Assembly: GCF_025447595.1 (NCBI RefSeq)
Contig: NZ_JAOEJU010000005.1
Span: forward strand, 186,001 to 250,000
Length of the DNA stretch: 64,000 nt
Direction of reading: 5' to 3'
Origin: Pseudomonas koreensis
Lineage (GTDB): Bacteria; Pseudomonadota; Gammaproteobacteria; Pseudomonadales; Pseudomonadaceae
Below, piece by piece: positions 19,296 to 29,277 of the stretch (position 1 is its first letter; each line of letters begins with the position of its first letter). Both the position numbers and the translations under genes were made by a program. Below the pieces are notes generated by a model, which was given only the letters and a program-made list of their open reading frames with translations, did not search any database and had not been told where the DNA came from.

Positions 19296-20903
19296 TCAGT
19301 GACGGAAGTGGCGCATGCCAGTGAACACCATGGCGATGCCAGCCTCGTCGGCAGCAGCAATCACTTCAGCATCACGCATCGAGCCACCTGGCTGGATCAC
19401 CGCAGTGATACCGACCTTGGCCGCATTGTCCAGACCGTCGCGGAACGGGAAGAACGCGTCCGACGCCATCACCGAACCAGCCACTTGCAGACCGGCGTGC
19501 TCAGCCTTGATCGCCGCGATACGCGCCGAGTTCACGCGGCTCATCTGGCCGGCGCCGACACCAATGGTTTGACGGTTCTTGGCGTAGACGATGGCGTTGG
19601 ATTTGACGAACTTGGCCACTTTCCAGGCGAAGATCAGGTCGTGGACTTCCTGTTCGGTCGGGGCGCGCTTGGTCACCACTTTCAGGTCGTCGGCGCCGAT
19701 CATGCCGATGTCGCGGCTCTGTACCAGCAGGCCGCCGTTGACGCGCTTGTAGTCCCAGGCCGGAACGCGATCGGCCGACCACTCGCCGCAGGCCAGCAGG
19801 CGCACGTTGGCCTTGGCAGCAACGATGGCGCGGGCTTCTTCGCTGACGCTTGGCGCGATGATCACTTCAACGAACTGGCGCTCGACGATCGCCTTGGCGG
19901 TCTCGGCATCCAGTTCACGGTTGAAGGCGATGATCCCGCCGAACGCCGATTCGGTGTCAGTGGCGTAGGCCAGTTCGTAGGCCTGACGGATGCCGCCTTC
20001 GGCGTCCGGGCTCACGGCCACGCCGCACGGGTTGGCGTGCTTGACGATCACGCAGGCCGGTTTGACGAAGCTCTTCACGCATTCCAGCGCGGCGTCGGTG
20101 TCGGCCACGTTGTTGTACGACAGTTCTTTGCCTTGCAGCTGGGTGGCGGTGGCGATGCCGACTTCGGCAGGTTTGGCTTCAACGTAGAACGCCGCGCTCT
20201 GGTGCGGGTTCTCGCCGTAGCGCATTTCCTGGGCCTTGATGAACTGGCTGTTGAAGGTGCGCGGGAATTCGCTGCGACCTTCGGTGCTCAGGGTTTCGGC
20301 AGCCTGGTTCACGGTGCCCATGTAGTTGGCGATCATGCCGTCGTAGGCGGCGGTGTGTTCGAACGCCTTGAGCATCAGGTCGAAACGCTGAGCGTAGGTC
20401 AGGCCGCCGGCCTTGAGGTTTTCCAGGACGTTGGCGTAATCGCTGGCATTCACCACGATAGCCACGTCTTTGTGGTTTTTCGCCGCCGAACGAACCATGG
20501 TCGGGCCGCCGATGTCGATGTTCTCGATGGCGGTCGGCAGGTCGCAGCCTGGCTTGCTGATGGTGGCTTCGAATGGATACAGATTGACCGCTACCAGATC
20601 GATCGGCTTGATGCCGTGCTCGTTCATGATCGCGTCATCGATACCGCGACGACCGAGGATCCCGCCGTGGATTTTCGGGTGCAGGGTTTTCACCCGGCCG
20701 TCCATCATCTCGGCGAAACCGGTGTAATCAGCGACTTCCACTGCGGCAACACCGTTGTCGCGCAGCAGCTTGAACGTCCCGCCGGTGGAGAGGATCTCGA
20801 CGCCCAGAGCTTCGAGCTCTTTGGCGAATTCGAGGATCCCGGTCTTGTCGGAAACGCTGATCAAGGCGCGGCGGATCGGCAGGCGGGTAGTCTGGTCGGT
20901 CAT
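19296..20903 (-). CDS. purH: Bifunctional AICAR transformylase / IMP cyclohydrolase PurH
   Basis: The protein catalyses the last two steps of IMP synthesis (535 aa from ATG 20903). The N-terminal MGS-like cyclohydrolase part has [20 protein letters not shown] and the GGTFKLL loop; the C-terminal formyltransferase part has the catalytic KHANPCGVA motif and [16 protein letters not shown]. Two ATGs slightly upstream (20915, 20924) are open, but [16 protein letters not shown] is the usual beginning. It follows fis closely (83 bases) and precedes purD. Confidence 0.96.
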   Translation of the reverse strand: MTDQTTRLPIRRALISVSDKTGILEFAKELEALGVEILSTGGTFKLLRDNGVAAVEVADYTGFAEMMDGRVKTLHPKIHGGILGRRGIDDAIMNEHGIKPIDLVAVNLYPFEATISKPGCDLPTAIENIDIGGPTMVRSAAKNHKDVAIVVNASDYANVLENLKAGGLTYAQRFDLMLKAFEHTAAYDGMIANYMGTVNQAAETLSTEGRSEFPRTFNSQFIKAQEMRYGENPHQSAAFYVEAKPAEVGIATATQLQGKELSYNNVADTDAALECVKSFVKPACVIVKHANPCGVAVSPDAEGGIRQAYELAYATDTESAFGGIIAFNRELDAETAKAIVERQFVEVIIAPSVSEEARAIVAAKANVRLLACGEWSADRVPAWDYKRVNGGLLVQSRDIGMIGADDLKVVTKRAPTEQEVHDLIFAWKVAKFVKSNAIVYAKNRQTIGVGAGQMSRVNSARIAAIKAEHAGLQVAGSVMASDAFFPFRDGLDNAAKVGITAVIQPGGSMRDAEVIAAADEAGIAMVFTGMRHFRH

Positions 20904-20986
20904 CTCAATTTCCATCAAAAGCAAGGGAAGTCAGCAAAAAAGGCGACCGTTTTTTACGCGGGCGCCTTTCTGGTTTGATTGAATGC

Positions 20987-21307
20987 TTACAGCAGATCGT
21001 ACTGCTTGAGTTTCTTGCGCAGCGTGCCGCGGTTCAGTCCGAGCAGTTCGCTGGCCTTGGTCTGGTTGCCCTTGACGTAGTTCATCACGCTTTCGAGCAG
21101 GGGAGCCTCGACTTCGGAGAGCACCAGGTTGTACACATCCGTGACGGACGCGCCCTCAAGGTGGGCGAAATAATTGTGCAGCGCCTTCTCGACACTCCCG
21201 CGAAGGGTCTGGCCTTCTTCGCTCGGGGTATTGAGGTGCTGTTTCAAATTCACGTTGTCGCTCACGGGTGTTGTTCCACTCACTAAAGTCTCGGTCATCA
21301 TCGTCAT
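20987..21307 (-). CDS. fis: DNA-binding protein Fis
   Basis: Fis is a small nucleoid protein (106 aa) that bends DNA and supports rRNA promoters. The C-terminal helix-turn-helix is clear: [20 protein letters not shown] followed by KQYDLL. The N-terminal half (beta hairpin and helix A) is present. ATG 21307 overlaps the dusB stop (ATGA), and further ATGs at 21301 and 21298 are possible. dusB-fis is the conserved gammaproteobacterial operon, so transcription starts upstream of dusB. Confidence 0.96.
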   Translation of the reverse strand: MTMMTETLVSGTTPVSDNVNLKQHLNTPSEEGQTLRGSVEKALHNYFAHLEGASVTDVYNLVLSEVEAPLLESVMNYVKGNQTKASELLGLNRGTLRKKLKQYDLL

Positions 21308-22314
21308 GCGGCCACCCCTTCTCCGTCCCCTGTCAGGCTCTTGTAACGTTCGGCGAAGAACTCCCGAACGTTGGCGCATTGTGTTTCCGTACCATCCAAA
21401 CGATTGAAGTGGGCGCGAAATTCCCTGGCGCCCGGCAAGGTTGCGAGATACCAGCCCACATGCTTGCGGGCAATCCGCACGCCCATCACGTCTCCATAGA
21501 AGGCGTGAAGGGCGGCCAGATGCTCAAGCAGAATGCGTTCCACCTCGATCAGCTCCGGCGCCGGCAGTTTTTCGCCGGTACGCAGGAAGTGTTCGATCTC
21601 GCGAAAAATCCATGGCCGCCCCTGGGCGGCCCGGCCGATCAACAGGCCATCGGCACCGGTCGCGTCGAGCACGTAGCGGGCCTTTTCCGGCGATACGATG
21701 TCGCCGTTGGCAAAGACCGGAATCGACACCGCCTGCTTGATCGCGGCAATGGTGTCGTACTCGGCTTCGCCGGTGTACAGGTCGGCGCGGGTGCGGCCAT
21801 GCACCGCCAGCGCCGTGATCCCGGCCTGCTCGGCGATCTTCGCCACGGTCAGGCCGTTCTTGTTGTCGCGATCCCATCCGGTGCGGATCTTCAGGGTCAC
21901 CGGCACATCAACTGCCGCCACGACGGCGTGCAGGATCTCGGTAACCAGTGCCTCATCCTTCAACAGCGCGGAGCCGGCGGCCTTGTTGCAGACCTTCTTC
22001 GCCGGGCAACCCATGTTGATATCAATAATCTGTGCGCCCAGTTCGACGTTGGCCCGGGCCGCATCCGCCAGCATCTGCGCGTCACCACCTGCGATCTGCA
22101 CCGAGCGCGGCTCGGGATCGCCTTCGTGGATCATGCGCATGCGCGACTTGCGGGTGTTCCACAGGCTCATGTCACTGGTGACCATTTCCGAGACTACAAG
22201 CCCTGCGCCCAAACGCTTGCACAGCTGACGAAAGGGCTGGTCGGTGACACCCGCCATCGGGGCGAGGATCAAGCCGTTCTGCAATGTATATGGGCCGATG
22301 CGTACCGCCGACAT
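21304..22314 (-). CDS. dusB: tRNA-dihydrouridine synthase DusB
   Basis: DusB is an FMN-dependent enzyme that reduces specific uridines of the tRNA D-loop (336 aa, normal). The motifs [18 protein letters not shown] (FMN barrel start), [20 protein letters not shown] with the catalytic Cys, [10 protein letters not shown] and [16 protein letters not shown] are all present. It is the first gene of the dusB-fis unit. Confidence 0.96.
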   Translation of the reverse strand: MSAVRIGPYTLQNGLILAPMAGVTDQPFRQLCKRLGAGLVVSEMVTSDMSLWNTRKSRMRMIHEGDPEPRSVQIAGGDAQMLADAARANVELGAQIIDINMGCPAKKVCNKAAGSALLKDEALVTEILHAVVAAVDVPVTLKIRTGWDRDNKNGLTVAKIAEQAGITALAVHGRTRADLYTGEAEYDTIAAIKQAVSIPVFANGDIVSPEKARYVLDATGADGLLIGRAAQGRPWIFREIEHFLRTGEKLPAPELIEVERILLEHLAALHAFYGDVMGVRIARKHVGWYLATLPGAREFRAHFNRLDGTETQCANVREFFAERYKSLTGDGEGVAA

Positions 22315-22499
22315 AGGACTTCCCTGAAGTGGGGCCGGATCATGAGAGTTCGAAAAAGGGTTGGCATGATACCCGCTCTCGATGACTGGATAAAGGCTGA
22401 ATTGAACAAAATCTGAACAGTTATTCTGTTATTACCGCCGGTTTGGTCGTGCGTTGCGCAGTCAGAAAACTGCCGTCAATCCGGGAGCGGTGAAGCGTT

Positions 22500-23765
22500 T
22501 CACTCGGGCGAGTGGAAACTCAGGCTGTAGTTCACGGCTTTCGGACCTGGATCGAGGATGTCCAGGGCGATGTGGATCGGCGTCTGCGGCGGCATTTCCG
22601 CCATGCCTTCGAGGTCGCCGTTGAGGTATTCGCCGGGTTTGAAGCGACGACTGGCGATCAGGTGACCGTTGAGGTCGGCGAAGCGCAGCTCCAGCAGCGG
22701 AAACGGCTGCGAGAACGGCGCGCGGTTATAAATGATCGCGTCCACCACCAGCGCACCGCTGAATTCCGGGTGGCTGCGCACCACCAGGTTGCTGCTCTTG
22801 ATTTTGGCGATATCCACCTTGGACGGCACCGTACAGCCGACTTGCGGGCACAGTTGCTGGAACCACGGTCGGTATTGATCCTGGCGCGCCAGTTCATCGA
22901 AGTGATAGGCAATGTATTGTCCGGCAAGACCGGCGGCGGCCAGCACGATCAGCAGCAGCCAGAGCAGGCGACGGCCCCAGGGTGAACGGCGCTTCTGCCA
23001 GTCCAGTTGCAGCGGATCGTCGGTCAGATCCTGCAACGCTTCGGCGCGCACGCTGGATTCGACGCGTTCGCGCTTTTTGCGCGGTGCTTCGATCAGAGGC
23101 AGTTCGTCGTCGACGTCAACGCTGGCCGACAGGTGTTCGCGGCGGGCATTCGGGTCGATCGGATCGTGCAGGCGCAGTTGCGGGATCGGCGGTTCGTCAT
23201 CGAGATCCACCGGTTCCAGTGACAACGAGGGTTCGGTGCGCTCGGGGCGGATCGGCTCGGGCTCGATGGCTTCGGGTTCATCTTCGACTTCCGGTGCGCG
23301 TTCATCTGCCGGTTCGCTGAACAGGCTGTCCGGCCACGTCGTGTCTTCCGGTTCGTGGCTGTCGCGGCGAGCGCTCAGGGCGTCTTCGCGCGGGCGGCCG
23401 AACTCGGTGGTCGGCTGGATTTCCCGTTGTTCGAGGCGGGCCAGTTCTTCGTCCAGATCCAGGCTGTCCAGATCCAGCTCGGCGGCGCTCCATTGCTTCT
23501 GGCTGATGGCGCGCGGTTCGGGTGTTTCGACGATGGCCGGTGGTTCGACAGGTGTCGGCTCGCTGACCGGCGGCTCGCTGGTTAACGGCGCCACCGGCGT
23601 GACCGCTTCCTTGCCTGCGTGTTGCTCCAGCAATTGCTTGGCGGCATTGAACACTTGCAGGCAGGAGCCGCAACGAACCACCCCGCGGGCCACGCTCAAC
23701 TGAGCGTGGCTGACGCGGAAACTGGTTTGGCAATGCGGGCACTGGGTGACGAAGCTGTCGGTCAT
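22500..23765 (-). CDS. Zinc-ribbon / DUF3426 membrane protein
   Basis: The 421-residue protein begins with an MJ0042-type zinc ribbon: C-x2-C (CPHC, about residues 9-12) and C-x2-C (CGSC, about 32-35). A long acidic, low-complexity linker (about 60-230, rich in Glu/Pro) follows, then one membrane helix (about 258-280, LLWLLLIVLAAAGLAGQYIA) and a C-terminal DUF3426 domain. A cytoplasmic zinc ribbon and periplasmic DUF3426 domain are likely. It sits between prmA and dusB as in P. aeruginosa. Function is unknown. Confidence 0.85.
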   Translation of the reverse strand: MTDSFVTQCPHCQTSFRVSHAQLSVARGVVRCGSCLQVFNAAKQLLEQHAGKEAVTPVAPLTSEPPVSEPTPVEPPAIVETPEPRAISQKQWSAAELDLDSLDLDEELARLEQREIQPTTEFGRPREDALSARRDSHEPEDTTWPDSLFSEPADERAPEVEDEPEAIEPEPIRPERTEPSLSLEPVDLDDEPPIPQLRLHDPIDPNARREHLSASVDVDDELPLIEAPRKKRERVESSVRAEALQDLTDDPLQLDWQKRRSPWGRRLLWLLLIVLAAAGLAGQYIAYHFDELARQDQYRPWFQQLCPQVGCTVPSKVDIAKIKSSNLVVRSHPEFSGALVVDAIIYNRAPFSQPFPLLELRFADLNGHLIASRRFKPGEYLNGDLEGMAEMPPQTPIHIALDILDPGPKAVNYSLSFHSPE

Positions 23766-23795
23766 GCGGCGATCCGGATTGAGCAGGCGGTCATT

Positions 23796-24674
23796 CTAGC
23801 GCCGACGGCCGGTGATGCGCACCCAGCCGTCACGATTGGCGATCGGGTCGAGATCGAAGTCCTGTGCGTAGGCGGCAGCGACTTCGTCACCTTGTTCGGC
23901 GAGGATCCCGGACAGTGCCAGACGCCCGCCGGACTTGACCAGGCCGGACAGTTGCGGGGCCAGGGAAACCAGCGGACCGGCCAGAATGTTGGCGACCAGT
24001 ACGTCGGCTTTGACCTGCGGCAAGTCTTCCGGCAGGTACAGCGGGAACAGTTCGTCAGCGATATTGTTGCGCCCGGCGTTGTCGCGGGAGGCTTCGAGTG
24101 CCTGCACGTCGATGTCGGTGCCCACGGCTTCTTTCGCGCCGAGCAGCAGGGCGGCAATCGCCAGAATCCCCGAGCCGCAGCCGAAGTCCAGCACGTTGCA
24201 GTCTTTCAGGTCCTGGCCGTCCAGCCATTCCAGGCAAAGGGCGGTGGTCGGGTGAGTGCCGGTGCCGAACGCCAGGCCCGGATCCAGCAGCAGGTTGACC
24301 GCGTCCGGCTCCGGTGCGGCGTGCCAGCTCGGCACGATCCACAGACGCTGACCGAAACGCATCGGCTGGAAACCATCCATCCAGCTGCGTTCCCAGTCCT
24401 GGTCTTCGATCACTTCGCTGTGGTGCTCGGGCAGTGGGCTGCCGGTCAGCAGTTCCAGATGGGCCAGTACCGGGGCGGCTTCGGTGCCGCCCTCGAACAG
24501 AGCCAGCAGATGGGTGTGTGCCCACAGCGGGGTGGTGTTGAGTTCCGGTTCGAAGATCGGCTGATCTTCGGCGTCCATGAAGGTCACCGAAACGGCGCCC
24601 ACTTCAAGGAAAGCGTCTTCGTAGGTTTCGGCTTGTTCTGGGCTGATGGCGAGACGGACTTGCAGCCAAGGCAT
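23796..24674 (-). CDS. prmA: Ribosomal protein L11 methyltransferase PrmA
   Basis: PrmA trimethylates ribosomal protein L11 using SAM (292 aa). The N-terminal substrate-recognition domain starts [20 protein letters not shown]; the SAM motif I is [20 protein letters not shown] and motif IV is [12 protein letters not shown] (N-x-L-A). I used ATG 24674; the open frame extends to 24731, but the family starts here. It is 30 bases upstream of the DUF3426 gene. Confidence 0.95.
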   Translation of the reverse strand: MPWLQVRLAISPEQAETYEDAFLEVGAVSVTFMDAEDQPIFEPELNTTPLWAHTHLLALFEGGTEAAPVLAHLELLTGSPLPEHHSEVIEDQDWERSWMDGFQPMRFGQRLWIVPSWHAAPEPDAVNLLLDPGLAFGTGTHPTTALCLEWLDGQDLKDCNVLDFGCGSGILAIAALLLGAKEAVGTDIDVQALEASRDNAGRNNIADELFPLYLPEDLPQVKADVLVANILAGPLVSLAPQLSGLVKSGGRLALSGILAEQGDEVAAAYAQDFDLDPIANRDGWVRITGRRR

Positions 24675-24754
24675 GGCGGGCACCTGTGAAAAAGATTGAT
24701 TGCAGCCTAGCGGCCTGCGAGAAGCGCGCAAGTTTACGCGAGCTCAAAGCTTTT

Positions 24755-24842
24755 GTGGGAGCGAGCTTGCTCGCGAAAGCGGATTGCCAGTCACTTTGAT
24801 GCTGACTGATGCGCCGCCTTCGCGAGCAAGCTCGCTCTCACA
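24755..24842. repeat. REP element pair between accC and prmA
   Basis: Inverted REP cores GTGGGAGCGAGCTTGCTCGCGAA (24755-24777) and TTCGCGAGCAAGCTCGCTCTCAC (24819-24841). The inner segment (AAGCGGATTGCCAGTCAC...) resembles that of the purH-purD copy, so they belong to one BIME type. Confidence 0.85.
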
Positions 24843-24867
24843 GGTTTTTTGTAATCTGCAGAAACAA

Positions 24868-24892
24868 CAAAGCCGCCCGAAGGCGGCTTTGT
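24868..24892 (-). terminator. Terminator after accC
   Basis: Stem CAAAGCCGCC (24868-24877) / GGCGGCTTTG (24882-24891), loop CGAA, located 18 bases beyond the accC stop. On the minus strand the stem ends in CUUUGUUGUUU, a suitable U-rich tail. Confidence 0.85.
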
Positions 24893-24909
24893 CAGGTGCG
24901 GGCTGAAGC

Positions 24910-26268
24910 TTAGTGCTTCTCGCCAGCCAGCTTGTGCTCGAGGTAGTGAATGTTCACGCCCCCTTTGCAGAAGCCTTCGTCACGGGTCAGATCACGGTGC
25001 AGCGGGATGTTGGTCTTGATCCCGTCGACCACGATTTCGTCCAGGGCATTGCGCATGCGGGCCATGGCTTCGTCGCGGGTCGCGCCGTAAGTGATCAGCT
25101 TGCCGATCAGCGAGTCGTAGTTCGGCGGAACGGCATAACCGCTGTACAGGTGCGAATCGACGCGAACGCCGTTGCCGCCTGGAGCGTGGAAATGCTTGAC
25201 CGTACCCGGGCTCGGCATGAACGTGCGAGGGTCTTCGGCGTTGATCCGGCATTCCAGCGCGTGACCACGGATGACCACGTCTTCCTGACGGATCGACAGC
25301 TTGTTGCCCGCGGCGATGCTCAGCATCTCCTTGACGATGTCGACGCCGGTGACCATTTCCGAAACCGGGTGCTCTACCTGAACACGAGTGTTCATCTCGA
25401 TGAAGTAGAAACGACCGTTCTCGTACAGGAACTCGAAAGTGCCTGCGCCACGGTAGCCGATGTCAATGCACGCCTGAACGCAGCGAGCGAAGACTTCCTG
25501 GCGAGCCTTTTCGTCGATGCCCGGTGCCGGCGCTTCTTCGAGAACCTTCTGGTGACGGCGTTGCAGCGAGCAATCGCGGTCGCCCAGATGGATGGCGTTG
25601 CCCTGGCCGTCGGACAGAACCTGCACTTCGACGTGACGCGGGTTGGTCAGGAATTTTTCCAGATAGACCATCGGGTTGCCGAACGCCGCGCCTGCTTCGG
25701 AGCGGGTCAGTTTCGCCGAGGCGATCAGGTCTTCTTCCTTGTGCACCACGCGCATGCCGCGGCCACCACCACCGCCGGCGGCCTTGATGATCACCGGGTA
25801 GCCGACTTCACGACCGATGCGCAGTGCCGTTTCCTCGTCTTCCGGCAGTGGGCCGTCGGAACCAGGAACGGTTGGCACGCCCGCTTCGATCATCGCGTGC
25901 TTGGCCGATACCTTGTCGCCCATCAGGCGAATGGTGTCGGCTTTCGGGCCGATGAAGGCGAAGCCGGAGTTCTCGACCTGCTCGGCGAAATCAGCGTTTT
26001 CCGCAAGGAAGCCGTAGCCTGGGTGAATGGCGGTAGCGCCAGTCACTTCAGCGGCAGCGATGATGGCCGGGATGTGCAGGTAGGACTGAGCGGCAGAAGC
26101 CGGGCCGATGCAGACGGATTCGTCTGCCAGACCCAGGTGCATCAGCTCTTTGTCGGCCTTGGAGTAAACGGCGACGGTCTTGATGCCCATCTCTTTGCAG
26201 GCACGCAGAATCCGCAGGGCGATCTCACCGCGGTTAGCGATCAGAACTTTTTCCAACTTCGCAGTCAT
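24910..26268 (-). CDS. accC: Biotin carboxylase AccC
   Basis: AccC carboxylates biotin on AccB with ATP and bicarbonate, the first half of acetyl-CoA carboxylase (452 aa). Motifs: [18 protein letters not shown] at the N-terminus, the Gly-rich ATP loop [14 protein letters not shown], the EEAPAPG stretch, and [20 protein letters not shown] with catalytic Glu/Arg. ATG 26268 fits the family; an upstream ATG at 26289 lies inside the accB end. It is co-transcribed with accB. Confidence 0.97.
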   Translation of the reverse strand: MTAKLEKVLIANRGEIALRILRACKEMGIKTVAVYSKADKELMHLGLADESVCIGPASAAQSYLHIPAIIAAAEVTGATAIHPGYGFLAENADFAEQVENSGFAFIGPKADTIRLMGDKVSAKHAMIEAGVPTVPGSDGPLPEDEETALRIGREVGYPVIIKAAGGGGGRGMRVVHKEEDLIASAKLTRSEAGAAFGNPMVYLEKFLTNPRHVEVQVLSDGQGNAIHLGDRDCSLQRRHQKVLEEAPAPGIDEKARQEVFARCVQACIDIGYRGAGTFEFLYENGRFYFIEMNTRVQVEHPVSEMVTGVDIVKEMLSIAAGNKLSIRQEDVVIRGHALECRINAEDPRTFMPSPGTVKHFHAPGGNGVRVDSHLYSGYAVPPNYDSLIGKLITYGATRDEAMARMRNALDEIVVDGIKTNIPLHRDLTRDEGFCKGGVNIHYLEHKLAGEKH

Positions 26269-26285
26269 CAAAGGCTCTCCGCAGT

Positions 26286-26750
26286 TCAAACGATGGTGAA
26301 CAGCGGTTGGTCGTACTCAACCGGCTGGCCGTCTTCGACTAGGATGGACTCGATCACACCGCTGGTTTCAGCTTCGATGTGGTTCATCATCTTCATGGCT
26401 TCGACGATGCACAGGGTGTCGCCTTTCTTCACGGTCTGGCCGACTTCAACGAAAGCTGGCGAGGTTGGCGAAGACTTGCGGTAGAAAGTACCTACCATCG
26501 GCGAACGGGCAACGGTGCCGTTCAGTGCTGGAGCAGCAGCGGCAGCAGGAGCTGCAGCAGCGGCCGGGGCGGCAGCGGCGACTGGCGCGGCGGCCGGAGC
26601 CTGCATCGGAGCCGGTGCGTAGTACTGCTGCGCCGGGGCTTTGCTGTTACGGCTGATGCGTACGGACTCTTCGCCTTCCTTGATCTCGAGCTCGTCGATG
26701 CCGGACTCTTCCAGCAATTCGATCAGTTTCTTAACTTTACGGATATCCAT
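26286..26750 (-). CDS. accB: Biotin carboxyl carrier protein AccB
   Basis: AccB is the biotinylated carrier subunit of acetyl-CoA carboxylase (154 aa). The N-terminal [16 protein letters not shown] helix, an Ala/Pro-rich flexible linker (about 45-78) and the C-terminal biotinyl domain with [13 protein letters not shown] (biotin on the Lys of AMKM) are visible. It lies 17 bases before accC and follows aroQ, the usual aroQ-accB-accC group. Confidence 0.97.
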   Translation of the reverse strand: MDIRKVKKLIELLEESGIDELEIKEGEESVRISRNSKAPAQQYYAPAPMQAPAAAPVAAAAPAAAAAPAAAAAPALNGTVARSPMVGTFYRKSSPTSPAFVEVGQTVKKGDTLCIVEAMKMMNHIEAETSGVIESILVEDGQPVEYDQPLFTIV

Positions 26751-26774
26751 GAATCATCAACTCCCAAGGGTCGG

Positions 26775-27230
26775 TCAGGGGCGTATAGCTTGTTGTTCAA
26801 GCTGCTCTAGTGCAGCCTCCAGGGCCAGTCGATAACCGCTGGCGCCAAGGCCGCAGATCACTCCTACCGCTACGTCGGAGAAGTAGGAGTGATGGCGGAA
26901 AGGTTCGCGTTTGTGCACGTTGGACAAATGCACTTCGATGAATGGGATGCTCACTCCCAGCAGCGCGTCACGTAATGCGACACTTGTGTGTGTAAATGCT
27001 GCCGGGTTGATCAGAATGAAGTCCACGCCCTCGCCGCGTGCGGCGTGGATGCGATCAATCAATTCGTACTCGGCGTTGCTTTGCAGATACAGCAGATGAT
27101 GGCCGGCTTCACGGGCGCGGCGTTCCAGATCCTGATTGATCTGCGCCAGGGTGGTCGACCCGTAGGTCCCGGGTTCCCGGGTGCCGAGCAGGTTCAGGTT
27201 GGGGCCGTGCAGCACCAGTAGCGTCGCCAT
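26775..27230 (-). CDS. aroQ: Type II 3-dehydroquinate dehydratase AroQ
   Basis: AroQ dehydrates 3-dehydroquinate in the shikimate pathway (151 aa). Type II features are present: [21 protein letters not shown] with catalytic Tyr and Arg, [33 protein letters not shown] (Asn/His), and [20 protein letters not shown]. It probably leads the aroQ-accB-accC operon; its promoter must lie within 27231-27362. Confidence 0.97.
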   Translation of the reverse strand: MATLLVLHGPNLNLLGTREPGTYGSTTLAQINQDLERRAREAGHHLLYLQSNAEYELIDRIHAARGEGVDFILINPAAFTHTSVALRDALLGVSIPFIEVHLSNVHKREPFRHHSYFSDVAVGVICGLGASGYRLALEAALEQLEQQAIRP

Positions 27231-27362
27231 CTGCGTGTTCCTTGTTATGGGTGAGCCTTCGTCAGAACCCGGCGACTATGCCGCAAAGACTTTGTGACTG
27301 TCCAGTTCTCTGCAATAGCCAGCACGATGTCCGATGTTTGCGCAAGATATGTGACTGACTGA

Positions 27363-29120
27363 TTAAATCCGGTCATTCGCTTTGTCGACACGTTCGGCGA
27401 AGTCGCTGGCATTGATCTCGCCGATCACCCGCACATCGCGACGTTCAACCCCGTCCTTGCCGAAGAACATCAGCGCCGGTGGGCCGAACAGGCTGTAGCG
27501 GTCGAGCAGGGTGCGCTGTTCGGCGTTGCTCGCGGTGATATCGAAGCGGATCAGCCGATAGCCCTTGAGCCGATCCACGACCGTGGCGTCATTGAGCACT
27601 TCGTGTTCGATGACTTTGCAGCTGATGCACCAGTCGGCGTACCAGTCGAGCAGCAGCGGGGTGCCGGCGGTTTTCGCTTCGAGCAGTACCCGGTCCAGTT
27701 CCGCCGGGGTGCTGACGGTCTGCCACGAACCGCTGTTTTGTGCGCTCGAGCCGCTGTCGGCAAGGCGTGCCGGGGCTATCGGATTCAACGGGTCGGTCTG
27801 CCCGCTGAACGCGCCGTACCAGCAGGCCAGCGCATAAAACAGCAGGAACATGCCCAGTAACTGTCCGAGGCGTTTGCGCGGCGGTTTGTAGACGAATTCC
27901 AGTGCGCCGAGGAACAGGCCGACGCCGCCGGCCAGCAAACCGATCAGCAACAACGTGATCTGCCCCGGCAACACCCGACTGAGCAAGCCGATTGCCAGCC
28001 CGAGCAGCAATACGCCGATGCCGTTCTTCACGTACATCATCCACGGCCCGCTTTTCGGCAGCCACGCCGCGCCGCCGGTAGCCACCAGCAACAGCGGTGC
28101 GCCCATGCCCAGTCCGAGCATGAACAGCTTCAGGCCGCCGCCCAGCGCATCGCCGCTGGCGCTTATATAAAGCAGCGCGCCGGCCAGCGGTGCGGAAACA
28201 CACGGCGATACCAGCAAGCTCGACACCACACCCAACACCGCCGCGCCCCACAACGAGCCGCCTTCGGTGCGCCCGGCAATCCGGTCGAGGCGGCTGCTGA
28301 TGAAGTGCGGCAGTTTCAGCTCGAACACGCCGAACATCGCCAGCGCGAACACCGCAAAGAACATCGCGAACGGCACCAGCACCCACGCCGATTGCAGCCG
28401 CGCCTGCAGATTCAGTTGCGCGCCGAACAGCCCCATCAACGCGCCGAGCAGCGCAAAGCATGCGGCCATCGGCAGCACATAAGCGAGGGACAGATTGAAG
28501 CCGCGCAAACCGCCCACCTGCCCTCGCAGCACCACGCCGGACAGGATCGGCAGCATCGGCAATACACAAGGCGTGAAGGTCAGGCCCAGACCCGCCAGGA
28601 AGAACAGCGCCAGATCACGCCAGTCCCAACCTGTTACCGGAGCGGGCGCGTCACTTGCCGCTGTGTTGCCCTCGATGCTCAGGCGCTCGGTTTCCGGTGG
28701 ATAGCACAAACCCTTGTCGGCACAGCCCTGATAGGTGACAGCCAGCGTGAATGCTCGGGAATCATTGCGCGGCAGCTCCACATCGAGAATGCCGTGGTAG
28801 ACCTCGACGTCGCCGAAATACTCGTCGTGCTTCTGTTCGCCTGGGGGCAACTGTGCGGCACCGAGTTTCACCTCGGCAGGCTCGGCACGAAACTGGAAGC
28901 GATGGCGGTAGAGGTAATAGCCTTCGGTGGCGACGAAGCGCAGTTTGACCGATTGCGGCGTGCTCTCCACCAGGCTCAGTTGAAAGGCTTCACGCACCGG
29001 CAGGAAATCGGCGCTGTTGTTGACCGAGCCCAGCGTGGCGCTGGGTTTGCTGTCAAACAGACCGGCGGCGCCGGCCGGCAGGGCGAAGACGAAAAACAGC
29101 AGGCAGAGCAGACGGCGCAT
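27363..29120 (-). CDS. dsbD: Thiol:disulfide interchange protein DsbD (DipZ)
   Basis: DsbD carries electrons from cytoplasmic thioredoxin across the inner membrane to periplasmic thiol proteins (585 aa). From ATG 29120 there is a signal peptide (RRLLCLLFFVFALPAGAAG), a periplasmic alpha domain with a Cys pair (YQGCADKGLCYP), eight membrane helices including the LTFTPCVLPMLPILSG and VSSLLVSPCVSAPLAG Cys motifs, and a C-terminal thioredoxin domain with DWYADWCISCKVIE (C-x2-C). The open frame runs further upstream to 29498 but without family similarity. Confidence 0.95.
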   Translation of the reverse strand: MRRLLCLLFFVFALPAGAAGLFDSKPSATLGSVNNSADFLPVREAFQLSLVESTPQSVKLRFVATEGYYLYRHRFQFRAEPAEVKLGAAQLPPGEQKHDEYFGDVEVYHGILDVELPRNDSRAFTLAVTYQGCADKGLCYPPETERLSIEGNTAASDAPAPVTGWDWRDLALFFLAGLGLTFTPCVLPMLPILSGVVLRGQVGGLRGFNLSLAYVLPMAACFALLGALMGLFGAQLNLQARLQSAWVLVPFAMFFAVFALAMFGVFELKLPHFISSRLDRIAGRTEGGSLWGAAVLGVVSSLLVSPCVSAPLAGALLYISASGDALGGGLKLFMLGLGMGAPLLLVATGGAAWLPKSGPWMMYVKNGIGVLLLGLAIGLLSRVLPGQITLLLIGLLAGGVGLFLGALEFVYKPPRKRLGQLLGMFLLFYALACWYGAFSGQTDPLNPIAPARLADSGSSAQNSGSWQTVSTPAELDRVLLEAKTAGTPLLLDWYADWCISCKVIEHEVLNDATVVDRLKGYRLIRFDITASNAEQRTLLDRYSLFGPPALMFFGKDGVERRDVRVIGEINASDFAERVDKANDRI

Positions 29121-29202
29121 GACAATCTCGCGAATCAAAGATGCGGGAATGATAGCGGACGGAGTGCCGATTGGCAGGTTCTTGCGTTGACTCGTCTGGC
29201 CC

Positions 29203-29272
29203 CATCGCGAGCAGGCTCGCTCCCACAGTGGGTATGTATTCCAATGTGGGAGCGAGCCCGCTCGCGATAGCC
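29203..29272. repeat. REP element pair between the chemoreceptor gene and dsbD
   Basis: Inverted REP cores ATCGCGAGCAGGCTCGCTCCCAC (29204-29226) and GTGGGAGCGAGCCCGCTCGCGAT (29246-29268), 19 bases apart. It lies between the end of the chemoreceptor gene and the start of dsbD. Confidence 0.85.
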
Positions 29273-29277
29273 ATCTG

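Noticed and set aside
19299..20978. Long open frame antisense to purH
   Set aside because: It lies wholly opposite a well-conserved gene and has no family motif. Such frames arise from GC-rich third codon positions.
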